64,000 nucleotides of DNA, from the NCBI RefSeq assembly GCF_030817535.1, contig NZ_JAUSZL010000002.1, forward strand, positions 6,944,001-7,008,000. Direction: 5' to 3'. The stretch is from Streptomyces sp. V3I8 (GTDB lineage Bacteria > Actinomycetota > Actinomycetes > Streptomycetales > Streptomycetaceae). The notes beneath the pieces were generated by a model. That model was not told the origin of the DNA and did no database searches. It saw only the letters and a list, made by a program, of their open reading frames with translations. The position numbers were made by a program, and so were the translations under genes. Of the stretch, positions 8,595 to 15,464 are shown one piece after another (position 1 is the stretch's first letter; every line of letters starts with the position of its first letter).

Positions 8595-9254
8595 TCAGCC
8601 CCGCAGTGACCCGCCCCGTTCCCCCCGCAGCGCCTCGAACTGCAGGGCCAACCCGTCCAGCAACGCACGCAGCCCCGTCTCGAAGGCCCGCTCGTCGATC
8701 TTCTCCTGCTGCTCGGCCAGCAGATGCGCCTGCCCGAGGTGCGGATAGTCCGCGGGATCGTACGCCGCCTCGTCGTCCACGAACCCGCCGGCGAACGACG
8801 ACAGCGCGGACCCCGTCACGAAGTACCGCATCACCGCCCCGATGGACGTCGCCTGCGCCGCGGGCCATCCGGCGGCCACCATCCCCCCGAAGACCGCGTC
8901 CGCGAGCCGCAGTCCGGCCGGCCGCCGCCCGGGCCCCCGCGCCAGGACGGGGACGATGTTGGGATGGTCGCGCAGCGCGGCCCGGTACGACACGGCCCAG
9001 TCGTGCAGCGCGGTCCGCCAGTCCCGCCCGTCCTCGAACATCGACAGGTCGACCTGCGCGCTCACGGAGTCCGCGACCGCCTCCAGGATCTGGTCCTTCG
9101 TGCGGAAGTGGTTGTAGAGGGACGGTCCGCTCACCCCCAGTTCCGCCGCCAGCCGCCGCGTCGACACCGCGGCGAGCCCCTCGGAGTCCACGAGTGTCCG
9201 TGCCGTCCCGACGATGCGGTCGGTGCTGAGGAGGGGCTTGCGCGGTCGGGCCAT
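8595..9254 (-). CDS. TetR-family regulator with TetR_C-like ligand domain
   Basis: A 219-residue repressor. The N-terminal HTH is TRRLAAELGVSGPSLYNHF (about residues 32-50), followed by a ligand domain containing FVTGSALSSFAG and a long C-terminal helix. The start MARPRKPL fits the family better than codons upstream. It is divergent from an acyl-CoA dehydrogenase gene; the dyad at 9280-9302 lies between the two starts and is nearly repeated at 3948-3970 in front of the aldehyde dehydrogenase. The simplest reading is that this protein represses itself, the acyl-CoA dehydrogenase and the aldehyde/alcohol dehydrogenase pair. The inducer may be an acyl-CoA or aldehyde, by analogy only. Confidence 0.88.
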   Translation of the reverse strand: MARPRKPLLSTDRIVGTARTLVDSEGLAAVSTRRLAAELGVSGPSLYNHFRTKDQILEAVADSVSAQVDLSMFEDGRDWRTALHDWAVSYRAALRDHPNIVPVLARGPGRRPAGLRLADAVFGGMVAAGWPAAQATSIGAVMRYFVTGSALSSFAGGFVDDEAAYDPADYPHLGQAHLLAEQQEKIDERAFETGLRALLDGLALQFEALRGERGGSLRG

Positions 9255-9279
9255 GGCGCACATAGTAGGGCTGCGCATC

Positions 9280-9302
9280 AGAAACTAGCAGTGCTAATTA
9301 AA
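9280..9302. promoter_or_regulatory. TetR operator between divergent tetR and acyl-CoA dehydrogenase genes
   Basis: GAAACTAGCAGTGCTAATTA (9281-9300) is an imperfect dyad with half-sites around CTAGCA and TGCTAA. It lies 26 bases from the TetR start and 18 bases from the dehydrogenase start, so binding would block both promoters. Its near-copy is at 3948. Confidence 0.65.
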
Positions 9303-9319
9303 AGCAGGGGTTGATCACA

Positions 9320-10471
9320 GTGAACCTGGAACTCAGCGGGGAGCAGATCGCCGTCCGGCAGCTGGCCAGGGATTTCGTCGCCCGCGAGATCACCCCGAAC
9401 GTGATCGCCTGGGACCGTGCGGAGGAGGTGGACCGCTCGATCGTCAAGAAGCTCGGCGAGGTCGGCTTCCTCGGCCTCACCGTCGACGAGGAGTACGGCG
9501 GCTCCGGCGGCGACCACCTCGCGTACTGCCTCGTGACGGAGGAACTGGGCCGCGGCGACTCCTCGGTGCGCGGCATCGTCTCGGTCTCGCTCGGCCTGGT
9601 CGCCAAGACCGTCGCGTCGTGGGGGAGCGAGGAGCACAAGCGCCGGTGGCTGCCCGGGCTCACCTCCGGCGATCACGTCGGCTGCTTCGGCCTCACCGAA
9701 CCGGGCACCGGCTCCGACGCGGGCAACCTGTCGACGAAGGCGGTCCGCGACGGCGACGAGTACGTCGTCAACGGCACCAAGACGTTCATCACCAACGGCA
9801 CCTGGGCGGACGTCGTCCTGCTCTTCGCCCGCTCGACGGACGCCCCCGGCCACCGGGGCGTCTCCGCTTTCCTGGTGCCGACGGACACCCCCGGCCTCAG
9901 CCGCCGCACCATCCACGGCAAGCTCGGACTGCGTGGCCAGGCCACCGCCGAACTGGTCCTGCAGGACGTCCGCGTCCCCGCCTCGGCGATGCTCGGCCCC
10001 GAGGGCAAGGGCTTCTCCGTCGCCATGTCCGCGCTGGCCAAGGGCCGGATGTCGGTGGCGGCGGGCTGCGTGGGGATCGCCCAGGCGGCGCTGGACGCCG
10101 CCGTGACGTACGCGACCGAGCGCGAGCAGTTCGGCAAGGTCATCGCCCGCCACCAGCTCGTACAGGAACTGATCAGCGACATCGCCGTGGACGTGGACGC
10201 GGCGCGGCTGCTCACCTGGCGCGTGGCGGATCTCGTCGACCGCGGCGAGCCGTTCGCCACCGAGTCCTCCAAGGCCAAGCTCTTCGCCTCGGAGGCCGCG
10301 GTGCGCGCCGCGAACAACGCGCTCCAGGTCTTCGGCGGCTACGGCTACATCGACGAGTACCCGGCCGGCAAGCTGCTGCGCGACGCCCGCGTGATGACGC
10401 TCTACGAGGGCACCAGCCAGATCCAGAAGCTGGTCATCGGCCGTGCGCTGACCGGGGTCTCGGCGTTCTGA
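9320..10471 (+). CDS. Acyl-CoA dehydrogenase
   Basis: A 383-residue FAD enzyme that forms the alpha,beta-double bond of an acyl-CoA in beta-oxidation. Family motifs are present: the FAD/substrate loop GCFGLTEPGTGSDAGNL, the segment FITNGTWADV, REQFGKVIARHQLVQ, QVFGGYGYIDEYPAGKLLRD, and the near-C-terminal catalytic-type glutamate in TLYEGTSQIQ. Length is standard, close to short-chain or methyl-branched acyl-CoA dehydrogenases. GTG 9320 is chosen because the AGGGG ribosome site then has correct spacing; the TTG at 9311 would touch it. It is divergent from a TetR gene and probably repressed by it. Confidence 0.93.
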   Translation: MNLELSGEQIAVRQLARDFVAREITPNVIAWDRAEEVDRSIVKKLGEVGFLGLTVDEEYGGSGGDHLAYCLVTEELGRGDSSVRGIVSVSLGLVAKTVASWGSEEHKRRWLPGLTSGDHVGCFGLTEPGTGSDAGNLSTKAVRDGDEYVVNGTKTFITNGTWADVVLLFARSTDAPGHRGVSAFLVPTDTPGLSRRTIHGKLGLRGQATAELVLQDVRVPASAMLGPEGKGFSVAMSALAKGRMSVAAGCVGIAQAALDAAVTYATEREQFGKVIARHQLVQELISDIAVDVDAARLLTWRVADLVDRGEPFATESSKAKLFASEAAVRAANNALQVFGGYGYIDEYPAGKLLRDARVMTLYEGTSQIQKLVIGRALTGVSAF

Positions 10472-10531
10472 GTACGCGACCTGAGTAGGTCTGCGGATGT
10501 GGTTCCGGCCGCCTCCGCCGACCCTGGTCGC

Positions 10532-10819
10532 ATGAGTGAGACACAGGTCAAGCAGCAGTCCACCGCCGCCTTCCACGTCCAGGCGATCGCCTCGTTCGGC
10601 GTCGCGATCGTGGCGACCGCCATCGGCATCTTCAAGCTGGAGGCCGACACCTGGGTGCGCGCCTTCCTGGGCATCGCCGTGCTGTACCTCGTCACCTCCG
10701 CGTTCACGCTCGCCAAGGTGGTCCGGGACCGGCAGGAGGCCGGCCAGATTGTCAGCCGCGTCGACCAGGCCCGCCTGGAGAAGCTCCTCGCCGAGCACGA
10801 CCCCTTCGAGAAGCTCTGA
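10532..10819 (+). CDS. YiaA/YiaB-like two-helix membrane protein
   Basis: A 95-residue protein with two closely spaced hydrophobic helices (FHVQAIASFGVAIVATAIGI and WVRAFLGIAVLYLVTSAFTL), then a charged tail ending VRDRQEAGQIVSRVDQARL. This is the layout of yiaA/B two-helix-domain proteins, a widespread family without an assigned function. The ATG at 10532 begins MSETQVKQQ. It stands 60 bases after the acyl-CoA dehydrogenase gene on the same strand and could be in its transcript. Confidence 0.75.
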   Translation: MSETQVKQQSTAAFHVQAIASFGVAIVATAIGIFKLEADTWVRAFLGIAVLYLVTSAFTLAKVVRDRQEAGQIVSRVDQARLEKLLAEHDPFEKL

Positions 10820-10867
10820 GGCCGAGTGGCCTTGCGGCCATGTGCCGTGCTGCTCTGAGCGGGCACT

Positions 10868-10883
10868 CTAAGCGCTCGCTCAG
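10868..10883. promoter_or_regulatory. TetR-type dyad upstream of tetR 10932
   Basis: CTAAGCGCTCGCTCAG has half-sites TAAGCG and CGCTCA (5 of 6 bases symmetrical), 48 bases before the regulator start. It shares the CTAAGC....GCT.AG frame with the perfect dyad at 12422 in front of the MaoC gene, so autoregulation plus control of MaoC is likely. Confidence 0.6.
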
Positions 10884-10931
10884 TATCGGAGGTATGGTGT
10901 TCGTCCTGTCACTGGAAGGGGCGAACGAGCG

Positions 10932-11558
10932 ATGAGTACGGCGGAGGAGACGGCCGACGGCGAACTGCGGCCGTGGGCCGAGGTCACCCCGGACGCGGCC
11001 CGGCGGCTGCTGATCGCCGCGGTGGAGGCCTTCGCCGAGCGCGGGTACCACGCGACGACGACCCGTGACATCGCGAGCCGGGCGGGGATGAGTCCGGCGG
11101 CGCTCTACATCCACTACAAGACCAAGGAAGAACTGCTCCACCGGATCAGCAGGATCGGCCACGAGAAGGCCCTGGACATCCTGCGGACCGCGGCCGGCCG
11201 CGAGGGCAGCCCGGCCGAGCGGCTCGCCGACGCCGTCAGCTCCTTCGTCCGCTGGCACGCCGGGGGGCGCACCACCGCCCGGGTCGTGCAGTACGAGCTG
11301 GACTCGCTCGGCGCGGACGCCCGCGCGGAGATCATCGCGCTGCGCCGCCAGGTCGACGCCGAGGTGCGCACGATCATCCAGGACGGTGTCGCCGCGGGCG
11401 ACTTCGACGTCCCCGACGTGCCGGGCACCACGCTCGCCATCCTGTCCCTGTGCATCGACGTGGCCCGCTGGTTCAACGTGAACGGCCCCCGCACCCCGGA
11501 GATGGTCGGCGACCTGTACGCGGACCTGGTGCTCAGGATGGTCGGCGTCAAGGACTAG
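10932..11558 (+). CDS. TetR-family transcriptional regulator (fatty-acid-type)
   Basis: A 208-residue repressor with HTH TRDIASRAGMSPAALYIHYK at about residues 40-59 and an all-helical ligand domain with the segment LSLCIDVARWFNVNGPRTPE. That C-terminal pattern is common in actinobacterial TetR proteins next to fatty-acid or acyl-CoA genes. The putative operator at 10868 lies in its own promoter and a stronger version at 12422 precedes the MaoC-like hydratase, so both are probably its targets. Its TAG stop lies directly against a possible mobile element whose first G completes the stop codon. Confidence 0.87.
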   Translation: MSTAEETADGELRPWAEVTPDAARRLLIAAVEAFAERGYHATTTRDIASRAGMSPAALYIHYKTKEELLHRISRIGHEKALDILRTAAGREGSPAERLADAVSSFVRWHAGGRTTARVVQYELDSLGADARAEIIALRRQVDAEVRTIIQDGVAAGDFDVPDVPGTTLAILSLCIDVARWFNVNGPRTPEMVGDLYADLVLRMVGVKD

Positions 11559-11733
11559 GGCGTTTCTTTTGGATCGGCCCGGGTTCGCGGCGCCCGGCCG
11601 GCACGGCGCCTCGCGGCGTCGTCGCACGACCCGGGTACGCCCGGTACGCGGATCATGGTCCGCCTCGCGACGCACCGCACCGGACGCCGCAGCCTGATCC
11701 GACCTGATCCGGCCTGATCCGAAAGAAACGCCC
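11558..11733. mobile_element. MITE-like element with 18-bp terminal inverted repeats
   Basis: GGGCGTTTCTTTTGGATC (11558-11575) and GATCCGAAAGAAACGCCC (11716-11733) are inverted copies with one mismatch, 140 bases apart. The interior is GC-rich, holds no gene, and near the right end repeats CCTGATCCG-like units. Size and ends suit a non-autonomous miniature transposable element, though no clear target duplication is visible. Next to it, 11734-11918 shows only low-complexity GC-rich DNA with repeated CCCGACCC/GCCCGC units and no gene. Confidence 0.55.
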
Positions 11734-11918
11734 CAGGGCTCCGAAGGGGTGCGGGCCGTTCCCGGCAGGCGGCTCCGCCGCATGGGCACGCGCTCGGCCA
11801 CGACGCGGCCGCACCCGGCTTCCGGCCGTACCCGACCCGGGTCGCGCCCGCCCGGGGCCGCACCCGACCCCGGGCGCGCCCGCCCCCGCCCGTCCCTCCG
11901 TCCCGTCCGTCCCGTCCG

Positions 11919-12380
11919 TCAGAAGTAGTACCGGGACACGGACTCGGCCACGCACACCGGCTTCTCCCCGCCCTCCCGCTCCACGGTGAAGCCGACGGAG
12001 ACCTGCAGACCGCCCGCCACCTCGACGACCCCGGTGATCTCCGCCGTGGCCCGCAGCCGTGACCCCACCGGCACCGGCGCCGGGAAGCGCACCTTGTTCG
12101 TCCCGTAGTTGACGCCCATCCTGACGCCCTCGACCGCGAGCAGCTGAGGACCGAACAGCGGCAGCAGCGACAGGGTCAGATACCCGTGGGCGATGGTCGT
12201 CCCGAAGGGACCGGCCGCGGCCCTGGGGGCATCCACGTGGATCCACTGGTGGTCGCCCGTCGCGTCGGCGAACAGGTCGATCCGCTTCTGGTCGATCTCC
12301 ACCCAGTCGCTGTACCCCAACTGCTCACCCACCGCCGCCTTCAGTTCGTCGGCGGACGTGAAGATCCTCGGCTCTGCCAT
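11919..12380 (-). CDS. MaoC-like (R)-enoyl-CoA hydratase
   Basis: A 153-residue single hotdog-fold protein. The hydratase-2 motif is visible: [18 protein letters not shown] supplies the catalytic Asp and His, and [18 protein letters not shown] is the family's second conserved block. Such enzymes hydrate trans-2-enoyl-CoA and serve beta-oxidation or polyester/polyketide precursor supply. MAEPRIF is the start used, because codons upstream would cross the dyad at 12422. That dyad, 42 bases before the start, suggests control by the TetR at 10932. Confidence 0.9.
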   Translation of the reverse strand: MAEPRIFTSADELKAAVGEQLGYSDWVEIDQKRIDLFADATGDHQWIHVDAPRAAAGPFGTTIAHGYLTLSLLPLFGPQLLAVEGVRMGVNYGTNKVRFPAPVPVGSRLRATAEITGVVEVAGGLQVSVGFTVEREGGEKPVCVAESVSRYYF

Positions 12381-12421
12381 GTCCCTGGCCTTTCCCGTCG
12401 CTGCGTCTCGGAGCGCCATGC

Positions 12422-12437
12422 CTAAGCAACTGCTTAG
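12422..12437. promoter_or_regulatory. Perfect TetR-type operator in the maoC / soxR intergenic region
   Basis: CTAAGCA, two bases, TGCTTAG: perfect 7-base arms, with partly symmetrical flanking CATG on both sides. It is placed to block the MaoC promoter and is the best match to the site at 10868. Confidence 0.65.
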
Positions 12438-12502
12438 CATGGTCGTCGGGAGGTTACCTGTCAACGGACCGGAAGGGTGACGGGCTGGGTAGGGTTCGAG
12501 GG

Positions 12503-13039
12503 GTGCCCCAGATTCCCGAGAAGATCCATGAACTCACGGTCGGCCAGCTGTCGGCCCGCAGCGGTGCGGCCGTCTCGGCCCTGCACTTCTACGAGTCCAA
12601 GGGCCTGATCAGCAGCCGCCGCACCGCGGGCAACCAGCGCCGCTACCACCGTGACGCCCTGCGCCGGGTCGCCTTCGTGCGGGCCGCGCAGCGCGTCGGC
12701 ATCCCGCTGGCCACGATCCGCGACGCGCTCGCCGAGCTCCCCGAGGAACGCACCCCGACGCGCGAGGACTGGGCCCGCCTCTCGGAGACCTGGCGGTCCG
12801 AACTCGACGAGCGCATCAAGCAGTTGGGCCGGCTGCGCGACCACCTCACGGACTGCATCGGCTGCGGCTGCCTCTCCCTGGAGAACTGCGTGCTGTCCAA
12901 CCCCGACGACGCCTTCGGCGAGCGGCAGAGCGGTTCCCGCCTGATGGTGGAGCCCGGCGGCCGGCGCGCGCCCCGGCGCGGCCCCCGGGCACCCGAGCAG
13001 CCGCAGGACCGGCGGCAGGCCCCCGGAAACTGCCGCTGA
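12503..13039 (+). CDS. soxR: Redox-sensitive MerR-family regulator SoxR
   Basis: A 178-residue MerR-type activator. The HTH is [20 protein letters not shown] (12-31), followed by the dimerisation helix and a [2Fe-2S] cluster site C118, C121, C123 and C129 in [12 protein letters not shown], the exact SoxR spacing. In Streptomyces SoxR answers to redox-active secondary metabolites rather than driving a soxS regulon. The start is GTG 12503. The protein has a Pro/Arg-rich tail of about 30 residues after the conserved core, which common SoxR proteins lack. No SoxR target such as a flavin reductase lies beside it, although the MaoC gene is divergent. Confidence 0.92.
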   Translation: MPQIPEKIHELTVGQLSARSGAAVSALHFYESKGLISSRRTAGNQRRYHRDALRRVAFVRAAQRVGIPLATIRDALAELPEERTPTREDWARLSETWRSELDERIKQLGRLRDHLTDCIGCGCLSLENCVLSNPDDAFGERQSGSRLMVEPGGRRAPRRGPRAPEQPQDRRQAPGNCR

Positions 13040-13128
13040 GGAAGCCCACGGCGCCGATGCGCCCCCACGACCGCCCCCACGACCGCCGCCACCCGCCGCC
13101 GGCACCCGCGCCGCCACGTCCGCCGACG

Positions 13129-13869
13129 TCACGGCCGTCCGCCGCAGGGCCCCGGCGCCGCCCCGTACCGGGTCAGTGCCTCCGTCACCAACTGGGCGTT
13201 GGAGACGGCCCGTCGGCCGTCCGGCAGGAACAGCGTGTCCTCCAGGCCGATGCGGGTCGCCAGCCCGAGGCGCGCGGCGAGGCGCAGCACCGGCCAGGCG
13301 CCGCCGTCCTCCCCGTGCAGCAGGACGGGGCGGCCGTGCGCGGGACCGAGCGTGGCCAGCAGCCGCCGGGCCGTGTCCTCGGCCGTGGCCGGATCCGGGT
13401 CCGTCACCTCCGCCAGGACCCGCAGCACCCGTGGCCCGAGCGGTGAGGCCGTGAACCTCGCGGCCCCGTCCGTGCCGGACCAGATGCCCGCCTCCACACC
13501 CACGCCCCGCTCCAGGAGCGCGGCGGCGACTTCTTCGGCGCCCGGCTCGTGCCAGTTGACCGAGGCGTGGTCCGGCAGGACGCTCCAGTCACGGACGCGC
13601 GCGACGCGGGCCGCGGGGTCGGGCTCGGCCCAGGACCCGGTGGTCACTCCGACGGGGACGCTCACGCGTGACCGGATCCCGCCCAGCGCCGCCGCGACCG
13701 CCCTCGGGGACAGCGTGTCTTCTCCACAGGGGGACTTGGGATGCACATGGATGTCCGACGCCCCGGCCGCGACGGCCTCCGCCGCGGAGTCGGCCATGGC
13801 TCCCGGCGACAACGGCACGAGCGCGCCGTCGCCGGACCCGCGCCCCCCGTTCACACAGACCTGGACCAT
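13129..13869 (-). CDS. BKACE (beta-keto acid cleavage enzyme, DUF849) family protein
   Basis: A 246-residue TIM-barrel-type protein. The N-terminal VNGGR, and DIHVHPKSP with metal-binding H41 and H43, mark the BKACE family, in which zinc-dependent enzymes condense a beta-keto acid with acetyl-CoA and split it into two acyl products. ASVNWHEPGAEE and GVGVEAGIWSG match later barrel strands. At 246 residues it is shorter than the usual ~270-310, the shorter form seen in actinobacteria. Substrate unknown. It converges with soxR. Confidence 0.82.
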   Translation of the reverse strand: MVQVCVNGGRGSGDGALVPLSPGAMADSAAEAVAAGASDIHVHPKSPCGEDTLSPRAVAAALGGIRSRVSVPVGVTTGSWAEPDPAARVARVRDWSVLPDHASVNWHEPGAEEVAAALLERGVGVEAGIWSGTDGAARFTASPLGPRVLRVLAEVTDPDPATAEDTARRLLATLGPAHGRPVLLHGEDGGAWPVLRLAARLGLATRIGLEDTLFLPDGRRAVSNAQLVTEALTRYGAAPGPCGGRP

Positions 13870-13940
13870 GCCCCGATGGTGCCAGGCGACACCGACGACC
13901 GCAGACCGACCGGACAGGAAGACGGAAAGGGGAACGGGCG

Positions 13941-14462
13941 ATGAGCCTGGCCATCTGTTCGCTCAAATGGGAAGCCGCCCACACAGGGGCCCAGCGGATC
14001 AGGTACGACAGCGACGGGTACCACCTGGTGCGCTTCCCGTACGTCACGGGCGAGGAGCAGTACGACCGCTGGAACATGCACGATCCGGCGCAGGGCGGCA
14101 GCGGCGCGTCGGCGTTCCCCGACCTCCGCTCGGGCCTGATCTGGCCGAGTCACGACGGCTGGGGCGTCCTGTCCGCGCTGGTCTTCTGGAAGGCCGACGG
14201 CGCGGCCCTCGAGTACCGGGCGCGCTTCGTCCGCGACCCGCTGAACCTCACCGCGGCGGGGTACGACTCGACGGCCACCACGGACTGCGCGCCCACCCGG
14301 GGCGGCCAGTACCGGTCCTACATGTGGCAGATGTTCGTCCATCCGGGCACACCGGTCGGCCTGAAGGTGTCCGTGCGCGGCGCGGGCGACGCGAAACTCA
14401 CCACCCCTCTGATGTGTGTCGAGTTCAAGCTCGCGATCCACACCGACGTCAAGGTTCCGTGA
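13941..14462 (+). CDS. Conserved-looking protein of unknown function
   Basis: A 173-residue soluble protein, rich in aromatic residues and predicted beta-strands (YHLVRFPYVTGEEQYDRW, GGQYRSYMWQMFVHPG, TPLMCVEFKLAIHTDVKV). It has no signal peptide, membrane helix or recognisable catalytic motif. The start is ATG 13941 after a purine-rich GGAAAGGGGAACGGG ribosome site; codons upstream overlap the divergent BKACE gene. I do not recognise the family. The strand-rich composition would suit a small binding or jelly-roll-like fold, which is inference only. Confidence 0.6.
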   Translation: MSLAICSLKWEAAHTGAQRIRYDSDGYHLVRFPYVTGEEQYDRWNMHDPAQGGSGASAFPDLRSGLIWPSHDGWGVLSALVFWKADGAALEYRARFVRDPLNLTAAGYDSTATTDCAPTRGGQYRSYMWQMFVHPGTPVGLKVSVRGAGDAKLTTPLMCVEFKLAIHTDVKVP

Positions 14463-14508
14463 GCAGGTGTCCGGGGGTGCGGCTCCGTCGGCGCACCCCC
14501 GGCTCGCG

Positions 14509-15117
14509 CTAACCCGCGACCGCCAGCAGCAGGTGCCCCCTGCGGCAGTCCGCCAGGGCCTCGGGGCTGAGGACCGGCCGCGGGACCACGATTCCGCAGG
14601 CCGTGCAGACCGGGCCCGAGGACGGCTCGTGGGCCAGGTCGTACTTCCAGACGAGGCGCTCTCCCGTACAGACCGGGCAGACGGCGCCCGGCTCGCGCTC
14701 CAGGGCGGCGATCAGCCGGCGCAGCACCTCGGCCAGCGGCTCATGGGGGTGCACCCGCGGGTCGTCGCACCAGGCGACCCCGAACCCGCCCCAGGTGAGC
14801 CGGTGCCAGTCGTCCACGCTGCCGGGGCTGCGCAGACCGTCGTGCTTCTCCTTCTTGCGGCGCCGGGCGAAACCGGCCTCGTAGGCGAGCCAGACGGAGC
14901 GGGCCTCCTCCAGTTCGTCCAGTGCGGCCACGAGCCGCACCGGATCGGGGGACCGGTCCTCGGGGCCGAACCCGGCCCGGGAGCACAGGTGGTCCCAGGT
15001 CGCCCGGTGACCGTAGGGAGCGAACCGCTCGAGGCACTTGCGCAGTGAATAGCGCCGCAGTGCCAGATCGCTCCTCGGATCACGCACCTGTCTCGCCAGA
15101 CTCCGGAATCCCGCCAT
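14509..15117 (-). CDS. Unknown protein with C-terminal zinc ribbon
   Basis: A 202-residue protein. The N-terminal two thirds are helical and charged (SLARQVRDPRSDLALRRYSL near the start, RRRKKEKHDG at mid-protein). The C-terminus has two Cys pairs, CPVC and CTAC, 25 residues apart, which would make a zinc ribbon. The ribosome site GGAGG is nine bases before ATG. It converges with the gene at 13941. I do not recognise a family; a nucleic-acid or protein-interaction role is possible because of the ribbon, but unproven. Confidence 0.6.
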   Translation of the reverse strand: MAGFRSLARQVRDPRSDLALRRYSLRKCLERFAPYGHRATWDHLCSRAGFGPEDRSPDPVRLVAALDELEEARSVWLAYEAGFARRRKKEKHDGLRSPGSVDDWHRLTWGGFGVAWCDDPRVHPHEPLAEVLRRLIAALEREPGAVCPVCTGERLVWKYDLAHEPSSGPVCTACGIVVPRPVLSPEALADCRRGHLLLAVAG

Positions 15118-15464
15118 CGCCCTGCACCTCCGTCACATCTGCACCTGTACTTCGGTCACTTCGGCGTCGTTGTAGGGACGTCGCCGAATAGACGTATCGA
15201 CACGCGATTCGGCTCCATCTGTTTTTCGGCTGCCGCCGCAAAACCGCCAACCGGACGGATATCGGCCACCGCCGAGTCGGTTGTCGGCCGTCCGCCAGGT
15301 CGTTCCCGGCCGTCGCCCGGTGGCGTCCGGGAACGATCGGTGGCGGTCGGCGGCCCCGGTGGGGCTCGTCCGGCCCTCCCGGCGCCGAAGTGACGCATGT
15401 TCACCTTTTAACCCGGGGATACCGGCGGTAACGTCCGATGCACCCCCGTCGTGAGGAGTCAGCC
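15118..15464. other. Intergenic region between unknown gene and secreted acylase
   Basis: About 347 bases between divergent genes, slightly less GC-rich than coding DNA at 15180-15290. It should hold both promoters. A duplicated CTTCGGTCACTTCGG-like word is visible near 15150. I see no gene, dyad or riboswitch that I could defend. Confidence 0.4.

Noticed and set aside
7822..8748. Long plus-strand open frames across the ArsR and TetR genes
   Set aside because: They are antisense shadows of the minus-strand regulators, which have clear domains; high GC keeps the opposite frames open.
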